DNA of 64,000 bases from positions 23,457,674 to 23,521,673 of the forward strand of contig OX393579.1 in the NCBI GenBank assembly GCA_947652605.1, in the 5' to 3' direction. Under the pieces are notes generated by a model, which saw only the letters and a list, made by a program, of their open reading frames with translations, did not search any database and had not been told where the DNA came from. The translations under genes were made by a program, and so were the position numbers. The stretch is from Elmis aenea. Taxonomy: Eukaryota; Arthropoda; Insecta; Coleoptera; Elmidae. This document shows, one piece after another, positions 52,744 through 62,899 of the stretch (positions within the stretch are counted from its first letter, which is position 1; the number at the start of each line of letters is the position of its first letter).

Positions 52744-52928
52744 ATGGGCCGATCCCGGCGGTACTGCAATACCGGGCCAACCCGTGACGGAGGTGGAGCA
52801 AGCCCCTAACCTCCGTCTATTTCCAAAAATCAGTTTAATATACTGGTCCCGCATGCGGGACGTATCAGATATTAAGCTGATAAGAACAGATACTACACTT
52901 TGATCTTAGCCATAGGCCGAGAAGCGAT
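52744..52928 (-). ncRNA. U2: U2 spliceosomal snRNA
   Basis: Minus strand starting at 52928: ATCGCTTCTCGGCC, then GGCTAAGATCAAAGTG, the branch-point-recognition stretch GTAGTATCTGTTC, stem IIa CAGCTTAATATCTGATACG, stem IIb CCCGCATGCGGGAC, Sm site GATTTTTGG, then the 3' stem-loops GGGGCTTGCTCCAC and CCCGGTATTGCAGTACCGCC with the end near GATCGGCCC. It is full length (about 185 nt) and stems III and IV look paired. The loop of stem I reads CCTATGG, one base shorter than the usual CCTTATGG or CCTTTTGG. No poly(A) tail or truncation of a retro-copy is seen. Either a real gene or a very recent pseudogene. The minus-strand ORF across it is not a protein gene. Confidence 0.93.
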
Positions 52929-53289
52929 AACTATGCAATCCTTCAGCGATCCTGGACAACGTTACCAGTAAGCATGTTGCATGGGAGAGTTACAAGAAGC
53001 GCCACCTATACTTTTCATAAACAACTAACACCAAAGCTCCTTTATTCGGACAAGAAGATTTCGTATCATACGCTTCGACTTTTTTAAAACATCACTAACT
53101 TTGATATTTCTTAAGTTTATTTATTGTAAGATAGTACTAAACACTTTTAATACAATTATAAGTATAATATGTATTAAACCACAAGTGGTAAAACTTAAAA
53201 ACATAGGGAAAAATTCAAAATAATACGAAATTTTTGCAAAAATCCTATAAAAATCAAGTCGCCTCCACATATATTAAAGATAATTACAG
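52929..53289. other. Upstream flank of U2 gene
   Basis: Would hold the proximal sequence element of the snRNA promoter at roughly 52975-53000. I cannot identify it with confidence without relatives to compare. Confidence 0.4.
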
Positions 53290-54630
53290 TATTTGCAGAA
53301 TATAAGACGTACTCCAAATTAACAGTTTTTAGAAAAAGTATACCTTCGGGCTATAAGAGATGCCCCAATTTTTCTGAGACACAAAGTGCGTCTTATGGGT
53401 CGATTCTGTGTAATATCGTAGCGATCGTAAAATCGTAACCTTGATTATTTACGATATCTGCTATTCCGTGCGCTTCTACGACATCGTAAGTATTTGCGAT
53501 ATCGGAAATAATTGAAAATATTTTACGTGTGCCCTTGACGTTATCGAACATAACCTCGTAAGATGATTTTAAGCGGTTTTAAGTGATAATATGGAGCTGA
53601 ATTTAATAATTGGACTATTATTAGAGGAAGATTAATTCATGTTTTTCTGGTTGACATTTCCAAGAACTAGTTACTGGTGACACACATAACAGACCGCCTA
53701 TAGTCATAGATTCGAAAAACCTCTTCGGCAAACCGCCACCCTTCAAAGTCTCGGACATTTCAAAGACTTCTCACCCCTACAACATCGAAAGGGGGTGGTT
53801 GCCGAAGGAGTCTTTGAAATGTTTGCTGGGGGTGGGGTAGTTTTTCAACAGAGGGGTTGCCGAAGAAGTCGGTGGTCGTAGTGGTTGCTGAAGAAGTCTT
53901 TGAAATGTCCGCCACCCCCGGACGACTTCTTCGGCAACACCAAACACCACACTCTCAAACATTTCAAAGACTCTTTCAGCAACCACCCTCTGGTCATTGT
54001 CGACGACCTTGAAAGACTTCTTCGGCAACACCTAAAACCACACCCTCAAACAATTCAGACTCCTTCAGCATCCACCCTCTGGTCATTGTCGACGACCTTG
54101 AAAGACTTCTTCGGCAACACCCTCCGGTCATTGTCGACGACCTTGAAAGACTTCTTCGTTACCTTCAAACATCGATCATAGTAAGCTCCGGATGGACATG
54201 CCATCGAACTGTCGCATCAACTTTTTTGACCCACTAAAAGCTTTATATGGCAACCACTTACACAGACTTAAAAAAAACCAAAAAATATTCTTTTGAAAAC
54301 TAATAATCACAAAAATTAACCCCTTGACTGGTCTATACGAACTGAGTTCAGGCGTTCTTTTCGCGCTAATACCGAGGCTCGACGATTTAAGTTTGGGAAT
54401 TTTTACCGCTTTTGCACTGTTGTCAAATGGTATATTACAATATGTGTGAAGTTGCATCATAGTTGCTTATCGTAACCATATTTTCCTACGATCAAGGTTA
54501 TAGAGGTTTGCTTAGAATTGACATTATCGTAAATCTATAACTCCACAATTAACGATTCACTCGTATCTTAAAATTTTACGATTTTACGACAGCGACACAG
54601 AATCGACCCATTATAGTCCGCAAATGCGGT
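53290..54630. mobile_element. Composite TIR element(s) with internal minisatellite
   Basis: An outer pair TATTTGCAGAATATAAGACG (about 53291) and TATAGTCCGCAAATGCGG (about 54614-54631) is imperfectly mirrored. Inside, GGTCGATTCTGTG (53399) and CACAGAATCGACC (54597-54609) form a second, perfect 13-bp inverted pair. This suggests one element inserted in another. Superfamily not assigned. Confidence 0.6.
53740..54175. repeat. Minisatellite in TIR element
   Basis: GGTCATTGTCGACGACCTTG followed by AAAGACTTCTTCGGCAACAC recurs in direct orientation at about 53993, 54080 and 54127, with more diverged and inverted versions (GTTGCCGAAGAAGTC) at 53790-53900. Short ORFs on both strands arise from this repeat. 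Confidence 0.8.
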
Positions 54631-54718
54631 ACACATTTTTCATTAAAAATATTTGAATAAATTAAATGAAACTTTCGGTTCTGTTTTATATTTAGCTTAC
54701 AGAAATGCAAGTAATATA

Positions 54719-56594
54719 CAGGGTGATTGATTGAGACCGGGCATTAAAAATATACGAAGAATGAAAAAGGGTTTGGATCTGAAATTTTGGTTATGACCAT
54801 AATGGCATCTGAACTGTTTAATGAAAATATTTTCAAGATGGCGACACTTCCGGAAATACCGGAAGTTGACGTCTACTTTCTTGTTTCAAATACAATGGTC
54901 TATTTTTTATTGCGTATTTGGATTCAAAATGTTATTTTAGAGGGACTTTTATTAGCATTTCCTATTCCTAAGTGCAGCCATTCTTTAGATTTTTGGACTT
55001 TTTTGAAAATTTTTTGATTTTCATCGTGATGCTTAATATTATCTACCGCCGCCATTTTTGAAGAAAAAACGCTTAAATTTAGACCATGCCTAGAAGAAAC
55101 CTTGGACTACATCCTGGATATTTTGCAATCGATGCATTACTTACAGGGTGTACAAAATTTAATTTTCTTTTAATACAACTTCAGACTACCAAAACTCGTT
55201 TTTTTCAAATACAATGCCCAAACTTTTTTTTCATTTTCTAATGCAAAATTACATTCTGTATCAATCTGTATTAGCGTTTTCTATACCTATCTGCAACAAT
55301 TTTCGAGTTATTAAGAATTTTTGATAAAGTTAAGAGAAATTGCAACATTTTTAAATAGTAGGCCTTGGAAATGACAACAAATGCCAATACTTAATAACCG
55401 TCAACCACTTTTATCGCGTTTGTCTGAAGTATCCATGAAAAATGACTATCAAGAGTATTCAAACACGGATATTTTAAATTTATTTTACATTCTTGGACAA
55501 ATTCAGAAGATTATTGAAAGTGCGAACGAATAGTTGTGTATTTTTAATGTAGCTTGTACAGCATAGTATGTTAAACCCGAGTCTTGCGCTACCAATCAAA
55601 TTGATCGCTGAGGATGGTCATTAAAATATCTCAGGATGTTAACTTTGTTAGTTTCATCATTTGTCACACGCTTAGGTCGAATACAAGCAGATTCACTCTT
55701 CTAAATTGAAAAAAAATTTATTCTATTCATTAAAATTTCTGTCTGGTCATTACAGTCAAATAAGGATAACTCTCACTGAACATGCGCCAAGTTCTTTCAA
55801 TAATCTTGTCACATTCTTCATGAATGTAAAATAAGTTCAAAATACTCATGTTTGAATACTCTTGATTATACATTTTCATGGATGCTTCAGACAAACGCAA
55901 TAAAAGTGGTTTGCAGTTATTAATATTGGCATTTGCTGTCATTTCCAAGGCTTACTATGTAAAAATGTTGCAATTTCTCTTAACTTTATCGAAAATTCTT
56001 AATAACTCGAAAACTGTTGCAGATAGGTATAGGAAACGCTAATACAGGTTGATGCAGAATGTAATTTTGCATTTGAAAATGAAAAAAAAGTTGGGGCATT
56101 GTATTTGAAAAAAACGAGTTTTAGTGGTCTGAAGTTGTATTAAAAGAAAATTATATTTTGGACACCCTGTAAGTAATGCATCGATTGCAAAAATTCCAGA
56201 ATGTACTCCAAGGTTTCTTCTAGGCATGGTCTAAATTTAAGCATTTTTTCTTTAAAAATGGTCATGTTAGATAATATTAAGCATCACGTTGAAAATCAAA
56301 AAATTTTCAAAAAAGTCCAAAAATCTAAAAAATGACTGCACTTAGGTATAGGGAATGCTAATAAAAGTCCCTCTAAAATAACGTTTTGAATCCAAATACG
56401 CAATAAAAAATAGACCATTGTATTTGAAATAAGAAAGTAGACGTCAACTTCCGGTATTTACGGAAGTGTCGCCATCTTGAAAATATTTTCATTAAACAGA
56501 TCAGATGCCATTATGGTCATACCCAAAATTTCAGATCCATACCCTTTTTCATTCTTCATGTATTTTTAATGCCCGGTCTCAATCAATCACCCTG
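54719..56594. mobile_element. 1.9-kb palindromic transposon (CAGGGTGATTGATTGAG family)
   Basis: TA-CAGGGTGATTGATTGAGAC and GTCTCAATCAATCACCCTG-TA. Arms of about 800 bp mirror each other with few changes and include nested TACAGGGTGTACAAAATTT motifs. The centre (about 55530-55740) encodes part of a transposase on the minus strand. Confidence 0.88.
55560..55948 (-). pseudogene. DUF4817-type transposase N-terminal relic
   Basis: The minus strand from 55948 reads into NLFYIHEECDKIIERTWRMF and SESYPYLTVMTRQKF. After a stop and frame change it gives ESACIRPKRVTNDETNKVNI, LRYFNDHPQRSI, a stop, then LVAQDSGLTYYAVQATLK. This is the N-terminal region plus helix-turn-helix of the transposase family whose C-terminal part appears at 38290-38544. 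It sits at the centre of a palindrome. Non-functional. Confidence 0.75.
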
Positions 56595-56656
56595 TATAAT
56601 ACAGAATACAGTGCACCCTTATTATAAACATATAATTCGGTTTGTTTGAATTTCAG

Positions 56657-56783
56657 GCGATGTTGTGGATGGAGATATAATAATAAACGGGCTACCTATA
56701 GGAAATTACATAAGGACTTTAAGTGGTTTTATGCATCAAGAGGATATATTTATAGGAGCTTTTGACTGCATGAGAACATCATG
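56657..56783 (+). pseudogene. Isolated ABCG (white/scarlet-type) exon
   Basis: Between TTTCAG and GTAATAT, an open frame encodes GDVVDGDIIINGLPIGNYIR, TLSGFMHQEDIFIGAF and DCMRTS. This matches the stretch of ABCG half-transporters between Walker A and the signature motif (G.I.INGRPI, then the Q-loop with QED/QDD and F). In known members the following residues read LTVREHL; here they diverge (FDCMRTS). It has two extra bases at each end (enters phase 1, exits phase 2). No Walker A exon upstream or signature exon downstream is visible in the window, and it lies 63 bases from a palindromic transposon. It may be a leftover of a duplicated gene or part of a gene with very distant exons. Confidence 0.65.
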
Positions 56784-57435
56784 GTAATATTCAGAGTTTA
56801 TATGATGGTATACATTCCGTGGTAATAAATATCCTTTGAACCAATTCATATTTATCATTCCATGCACAACGGTTGAGATGTGTAATAAAAAGCTTTATGA
56901 TCTATAAATATGTGACAAATAGCAACAAAGAAGTTTAAAGTAGACAAATTGTTTCCCTTTCTGAGACCTATTCAGTGATGTTTTAAAAAAGTTCCATTGC
57001 ACTCTACATAATAAACAAAAATCAAAATGGTTATACCTACTTGATGGCACAAAAATATTTTTGGGAAAAAGGAAAAAGTAGAACATTCACTTGTTTCAGT
57101 ATTGTTTAAACTCATGGCACTCTACTACTTCATAGGGACTTTTTGATTAATTTTATTTGTTTTAAGGCTAAATATCAAAATAAATACATTAAACCTTATG
57201 TCATTGAAAAGAGTGCGTAAATCTATACATATAGGTATGCAGTGGCGGTCACTTTGAATACATTAAAGTCAAATATTTTATGTCGACGTTTATGATTTGT
57301 TTCTATTTTATTAAAAATTAATGTTTAATACATTTCTATTGATAGTTGTAGTATAATTTTTAAGATTTGATCGTTTTTTGTTATGGTAAATAGACCGTTT
57401 GCTATGATTTGAATAAACTTATGTATGCATACTTT
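56784..57435. other. Intergenic DNA, nothing recognised
   Basis: No continuation of the ABCG frame and no clear repeat found. Confidence 0.45.
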
Positions 57436-57685
57436 TTCAATACATGGTCGGATTCAGAATTAAATTCCCTATCCGAATCAACAAAAAAATGTATACTATG
57501 TAATTTAAAAAAAAACAGTTGCCTATCGCGGATTTGACATACGTCATCGTAGAGATAACAAATGCACATCACTTAATAGAGAATTTGTTGCTTTTTTCAA
57601 AAATATAAGGTTTGTTGGGTTTATTTTCAATAATTAAAAAGTTATAGGGGTGCGACAGTTAAACTGAATCACCCGGTATATATTT
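57436..57685. repeat. Half copy of the p110 intron-5 palindrome (36640-37000)
   Basis: Shares CCTATCGCGGATTTGACATA, AACAAATGCACATCACTTAA and TAAAAAGTTATAGGGGTGCG with that element; only one arm plus the outer end is present. Confidence 0.75.
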
Positions 57686-57933
57686 ATACAATGTATGATG
57701 TAAAATTACTACCATTTTTATCAGTGTACCTTTGAACTTTCGACTTTACTTTCAAATAAAAGCTCATAGATGTTAAAAGTGGACGAACAATATAAAATGT
57801 TAATTAACAAAAAAAAAAACAAAAAAATTGTGGTCAAACAAACATCAAAAAGCTATGTATAAGTGTAAGTACATAGCACATGTTGTATTTCCTTTCAGAT
57901 TTATTAGAAACTAAAGTCTTACAACGTATTAAC

Positions 57934-58795
57934 TAGGGTTTCTTTCCCGGGATCCCGGGTTCCCGGGATCCCGGCCATTTTAAGCTATTTTATATTTTCC
58001 GGGAAATGCTTTTTGTCCCTGGAATTTCCGCGATTTTAAAAAAGTGCTATTTTCGTTTATTTTGTGCTAAGATCTTTGTAGGTAATACTATCATAACTTA
58101 TCAGAATATAATATATAAATATCTTTACTAACAGTAAATTATGGAAAAACTTTATTTTTATTTCAAAATAATTTTTCTCTTTTGTATTTCTTCTTTTAGT
58201 ATGGCGTAACTAAGCCCGATCTCCATGACAAAATTAATATCTTCAATATACTTTTACAGTTTTATTTTTGTGTATCCTAGTAATTCGATGCAAAATAGAT
58301 TAAAAATGAATTATTTTTGATAAAAACGAAGTCTCTTTGGTACTAGATGCTCTCAATACAATTTCACCTACATCAATAGAGACTGAAAGAGCATTTTATG
58401 CAGCAGAAATTTTTGTTACCTAATAAATTAAGAAAAACAATAATTGACCGAAGTATAGATCACCTTTGTTTTCTTAAATCACATTACAAAAATTCATTGC
58501 AAAAATTATATTATTGTGTTCATAAATACGAAACTGCGATAGAAAGGTTATACATATTTCTCAAATGTATGTTTCTCTCACCAATATTATTTAATTATTT
58601 ATGATAATCATGGAGCAAAATGTATTACATATATGACTTGGAGTTGTTAAGTAATAAACCGCTCCCTTAATTTTTTTTTGTCATTTACTTAAAAATATTG
58701 ACATAATTTATTACATCCCGGGAAATCCCGGGACAAAAGCCGATTTCTTCCCGGAATCCCAGGACAAGCAAAATGGTCGAATATGAGAAACCCTA
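57934..58795 (+). mobile_element. hAT element, 862 bp, perfect 8-bp target duplication
   Basis: TIRs TAGGGTTTCT and AGAAACCCTA. Flanks GTATTAAC at 57926-57933 and 58796-58803 are identical. Subterminal CCCGGGATCCCGG and ATCCCGGGAAATCCCGGG blocks match the fragment at 3553-3668. It contains a relic of the hAT C-terminal dimerisation domain, so it is a deletion derivative of an autonomous hAT. Confidence 0.92.
58328..58500 (+). pseudogene. hAT transposase C-terminal (hATC) domain relic
   Basis: Frames combine to EVSLVLDALNTISPTSIETE, RAFYAAEIFVT, then after a one-base slip KLRKTIIDRSIDHLCFLKSH and YKN. The pattern P.S...ERAF..A......R..L......L.FL is diagnostic of the hATC dimerisation domain. 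The upstream catalytic part is deleted. Confidence 0.85.
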
Positions 58796-58803
58796 GTATT
58801 AAC

Positions 58804-59959
58804 CCATTGCAGGTAACATCATTTTCTTTAGATCTCTCAGAAAAGCTGGCAAGATGTGCAATGCTAGGGATTAAAATTACCTGATATCCTGATATCCTGA
58901 TATCCTGATAAACCTACCAAACCACCCTTCATAATGTTCATTTTATAATAATGTAAAAGTAATTATGCCAATAATGTGTTGAAATGATGCACCATATGAT
59001 GCACATTGGATTCAACTGTCAAACAAACAAATTTTTCCTGTAAACTAGATACCAGCAAGTTCCCAAGGCTATTTTCATAATTTGCAAATTGCGCGGAACA
59101 AAATACAACAAATGGGTCTATTTTTGATGTATACACGTGTAATAAATACACTGCGCAAACATTTAAAAATAATATGCGATAGTATAACTTGAATCTTATG
59201 CATGGCAGATTATCCATTTTAACATTTTTTCAGAATAATAATGAAAGAAATACTTGCTTTTTTTAAAAATATATTTTTTAAATAAAATTAGAAAGCTTTT
59301 ATTTGTCTCATATTTCTGTTAATTTATTTATACTAAAAATATGTAAAGCATTGCAAATATTTGTGGTAATTGGAATATTTGCAATAGAATGTAAAACTTT
59401 TCCATGTTATCTATCTAGTATTTTGCGCCCAAGGGCAAACCACAGATTTATTTGTTTCGTTTCAATTAAGGGCAATTTAAAGCAAATGTCAGACATTTTG
59501 AAATAATTTAATGAGATAAATGTGTTCGTATCCGAAACAAAATATTCCTATAGCATGCAGCTATTTAAAGAAATAAATATTTAAAATATTCTATTTAAAT
59601 ATATACAAAATATGTGTCATATTATTTTTAATAAACGAATTATACTTCAAATATAAATAGTTTTAGAGAAAAACTTAGACAGTTAATAAAATCTATAGGA
59701 ATACTGTTTTTCAAATTACATTTCTATCATATTTAATGCTGTTTGCTTTTTTTTCTGTTTATAATTTTAAAAACACGAAAATATTGAGTTTTCTTAACTT
59801 AGATTTGATTTCAGAAATTTCTTATAAAACTGTTAAAGTTTTTCATCTGAACAATTACCTACAGAATGTTTATATTTTAAAGTACATTGAATGTTTTGTT
59901 TATAATTATACAGTAATCCTTTCATTTCTGCAATTTCACTTACCGTCGGGTCTGCTAAA
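58804..59959. other. AT-rich intergenic DNA
   Basis: Only a short tandem run (CTGATATC x about 3) at 58880-58910 stands out; no gene recognised. Confidence 0.5.
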
Positions 59960-60126
59960 TTAAAGGTCTGTTCCAACAGGGCTATTACAATCCAATAAAC
60001 TACCAGGATTCTGCGCACTATCGATATAGCGTGCCATTAAAGACTATAATGGCACGCGATATTGATACTGCGCTCACTCCTGATAGTTCGGCGCACTGTC
60101 AGCAAGCGTGTTGGAACAAACCTTAA
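59960..60126. mobile_element. Small hairpin MITE, possibly TTAA-type
   Basis: TTAAAGGTCTGTTCCAACA at the left and TGTTGGAACAAACCTTAA at the right are near-mirrored, with TTAA at both outer ends. The centre holds a hairpin GCGTGCCATTA / TAATGGCACGC at about 60029-60058. TTAA would fit a piggyBac-type insertion, but the TIR sequence is not diagnostic. Confidence 0.6.
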
Positions 60127-60904
60127 AAATCGCTCCGTCAAAGGGAGCTTGAAGTCGAGTTATTAAGTATAAGATAAAAACAGCTAAATTTAAGTTTAGT
60201 TTTGTAAAAGTTAAACAATATTCAGGTGAAAACGTTAACAATGCTGGACCAAAAAAATCAATCTCGACTCGGAGTAGAAACAATAAGCTGTAAAACTTTT
60301 GCATTTTTTTAAAATTTATGGAATAAAGTATGTATCATTCTCAAGTGTATTTATTCACAGTAATTGAGCGCTATTTAAACAAATTATTCCAGAGATTGTT
60401 AGCGCTTAAATTATCTCTTTTATTTTTAGAAATAACCCCAATAAACCTTATACAGTGTTAAGTGGCAAAAATCTACATTATATGCTATATGGCATCATTC
60501 ATTCTAAATTATGTTGTTTGTAAAAAAAAATGTTTAACTACTTCATTTTGTTAATGAATGCTAATACGGTTTAAAATCAAAATTATACAGTAAATATTCT
60601 TATCTCTTAGGTCATGTACACATTTTAATACTTTTAATAATAACCATTCTTAAAAACATACCTAGTTTCAGTAGTAGGTCATGAAGACAACTTGTAAGCA
60701 TAATAATTAAAAGTTGTTAATATCGACATATTTTTGATTTGCACTAAATCATACCAAACTCTTTTATGTAGCAATTGTCACCTCTAACACACTCACGAAA
60801 GTTCCACGGCCTACCGATACCTTTATATTATCAGATATTTCTCATAGTGGCGAGTGCGCATTTCCAAGAGCGGGCAATTGCGTTACAACTTGAGTTTTGT
60901 AGCA
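60127..60904. other. AT-rich intergenic DNA, nothing recognised
   Basis: No gene or clear repeat found. Confidence 0.45.
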
Positions 60905-61122
60905 TACTTTTTCTACGATCACATAATACATACGATTTTACTGTTTTTTTCACTAATAGTAAACACACTTGTACGGATGCTGTTAAATGTCAAGTTAATT
61001 AAGTCTACTTTGACATTTCTAGACAAGTGTGTTTTTAGTTTACCATGCGTAAAAACTCACTTACTATGCATGCAGGCTGTACAGTAATAGTAATTTACAA
61101 TAGTGGTCGTAGAAAAAGATGT
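60905..61122. mobile_element. Palindromic MITE, about 215 bp
   Basis: CTTTTTCTACGATCAC at the left is mirrored by GTGGTCGTAGAAAAAG at the right, and an inner pair TAAACACACTTGT / ACAAGTGTGTTTTTAGTTTA closes the hairpin near 60957-61043. No coding content. Confidence 0.65.
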
Positions 61123-61575
61123 TTACCATCTAATTTTACCTAAACATTCACCAATTGAACACCTTTTCTAAAACGCATTAAAATTTTGGATGTAGGTACT
61201 GTTGTCATCTTATTTTTTTTTGTTATTTAATGATAATTTTAAAAAGTAAACAAGATAATTAATTACGGTGGCAATGATCTCCCGAACAGCAAATTGAATA
61301 GTTTGAGATATACAATGCAATTCTACATAACCAATAACCATCCTTCTTTTTAATACACCACTGCACTACTAACATGGTTGCACCAACTTCTTTATTTCAT
61401 TAGAAAATAAAGTTTTTGGTTGCTCCTGTACCAGGAATGCACCGCTTTTTGACCTCGTCATCGCTCTCAAACCTTCGTTATCTCAAAGCGTTTTTAACAG
61501 GACCATGGACCACGCTGGTCCTAATAAGCGCCCTCGTGCAAAATACAAATAAGGGGCTCAGTATAAGTATCTAAG

Positions 61576-61625
61576 TCAGTGAATCTCAACCTATGGGGCG
61601 CGATCCCTAGGGGGCGCAAAATATC
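61576..61625. repeat. Single hAT-like terminus
   Basis: CAGTGAATCTCAACCTATGG followed by GGCGCGATCCCTAGGGGGCG resembles the TTCTCAACC-type hAT terminus; no partner end was identified. Confidence 0.5.
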
Positions 61626-61696
61626 TAAACCCATATGAATGGACCAATTTAGGAACACTATCAGAAAAACGGCAAAAAAATAAATAATGCAATGTT

Positions 61697-62035
61697 GGAG
61701 GAGGAGCTAAAGCCAGCAACACGAAGCCTTCGCAAAGAACGGTTGTCTTCTCCTTCATAACAACGCACGCCCTTACACGGCCCTTACTCTTGACACTATT
61801 CGGAGATTGAGATTTCAGATCTTACAGCATCCCCCATAGAACCCTGATCTTGCTCCCTCTGATTATCATGTGTTCGGATTCCTAAAGCATGATTTGAGAG
61901 GACGAAAATTTTGGAGTGCTGATGAGGTTATAAAAGTGCTGCATTTCTAGCTGAAGGCTGGACCAAAAACATTTTGTTCTCATGAAATAAAGAAATTGGT
62001 GCAAACCAAATAGAAATGTGCTGTATATGTTGATT
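61697..62035 (+). pseudogene. Mariner (SETMAR-like) transposase C-terminal relic
   Basis: ELKPATRSLRKERL in one frame, then HNNARPYTALTLDTIRRLRF, QILQHPP, a stop, NPDLAPSDYHVFGFLKHDLR and GRKFWSADEVIKVLHF. These match the mariner catalytic block around HDNARPH and YSPDLAPSDYHLF. Here the second catalytic Asp is Asn, and there are stop codons and a frame change. No TIRs were found around it. It is a different mariner copy from the one at 5195. Confidence 0.8.
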
Positions 62036-62049
62036 TAAAAAAAATCTGA

Positions 62050-62899
62050 TAATCATTTCGCAAAATAATAGCATAAAAATTCAATATTACGCACATACTC
62101 GTAAGAAGTAAAACAGTCCATTATTGCATGTCTAATCCTAAGAAGGCGGTGTTAATTATAACAGCACCATGCGATTATGGACTTTGCGTAGATTAAAAAT
62201 GTTAAATATTATAGAAAATAATAATGTTCTTAAAAAAAGTTGAAATTAAAGTTTTTCAGTTTTTCAGGATATTTAAGAATTTAAACATGCACGTCTACTG
62301 TGTAGATTCTTAGGAGGCACATACGTAAAAACACACTTCTTTGGTGATTTAATTATTCTTTTACATTTACCGGTGTCTTCAAACACCCTGCATAATATTA
62401 GGACACAATTGCCTACACCTTTAACGCGACCCTGTATGTGTTATAACGCGTTGTGTGTATTCAATCAGGCGTGGATATTTAGTATAGAGTTACATAGAAT
62501 TAGTAACTATATAGTTTATTTACCCTAGACGTGGAAGTAGGTTTTCTTAATTACTCGAAGCATAGAATATTGTTTTTATCCTAGCAGTGATAATCCTGTT
62601 ACACGTAACTCGATCTTGTGTGTTAAAAACCAATAAGTGTAAATAATTATTGTCAAAGTGGGGGTGTAATTTAACCAGTCGTATCACAGGTAGAATGTGG
62701 CCGAACCGAAACTTTTATTTTCTTTCATATGTTTCAATCCCTGTATTAATTCACATTAATTTACTTAGCACTTAATGCAACCAAACTTTAATTAAGATAA
62801 CCGTATTTATTTATAAAAATTTGTGTATTGTGCTCGTTGTCTGTTTTGTCGTCTGTTATATTTTATGTTAGTGAGTGTACCTTGCCGCAAACAACTGAA
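62050..62899. promoter_or_regulatory. 5' flank and probable promoter/5' UTR of the white-like ABCG gene
   Basis: No ORF. Solo family motifs (CACCCTGCATAATA near 62387, GACCCTGTATG near 62430) show older transposon debris up to about 62440. The last 400 bases before the ATG at 62900 hold no obvious repeat and are the likely promoter and 5' UTR. Confidence 0.4.

Noticed and set aside
52546..52854. 102-residue minus-strand ORF
   Set aside because: Overlaps and is explained by the U2 snRNA sequence.
53740..54175. Possible CRISPR array
   Set aside because: The repeats are long, vary in spacing and orientation, and lie within a TIR element in a eukaryotic genome.
53740..54181. ORFs in both strands of the minisatellite
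   Set aside because: Products of the direct and inverted repeats; no domain.
54787..56227. ORFs in the arms of the 54719-56594 palindrome (54787-55017, 56039-56227)
   Set aside because: Arm sequence, mirrored on both sides, without motifs; only the central 55560-55948 part shows transposase similarity.
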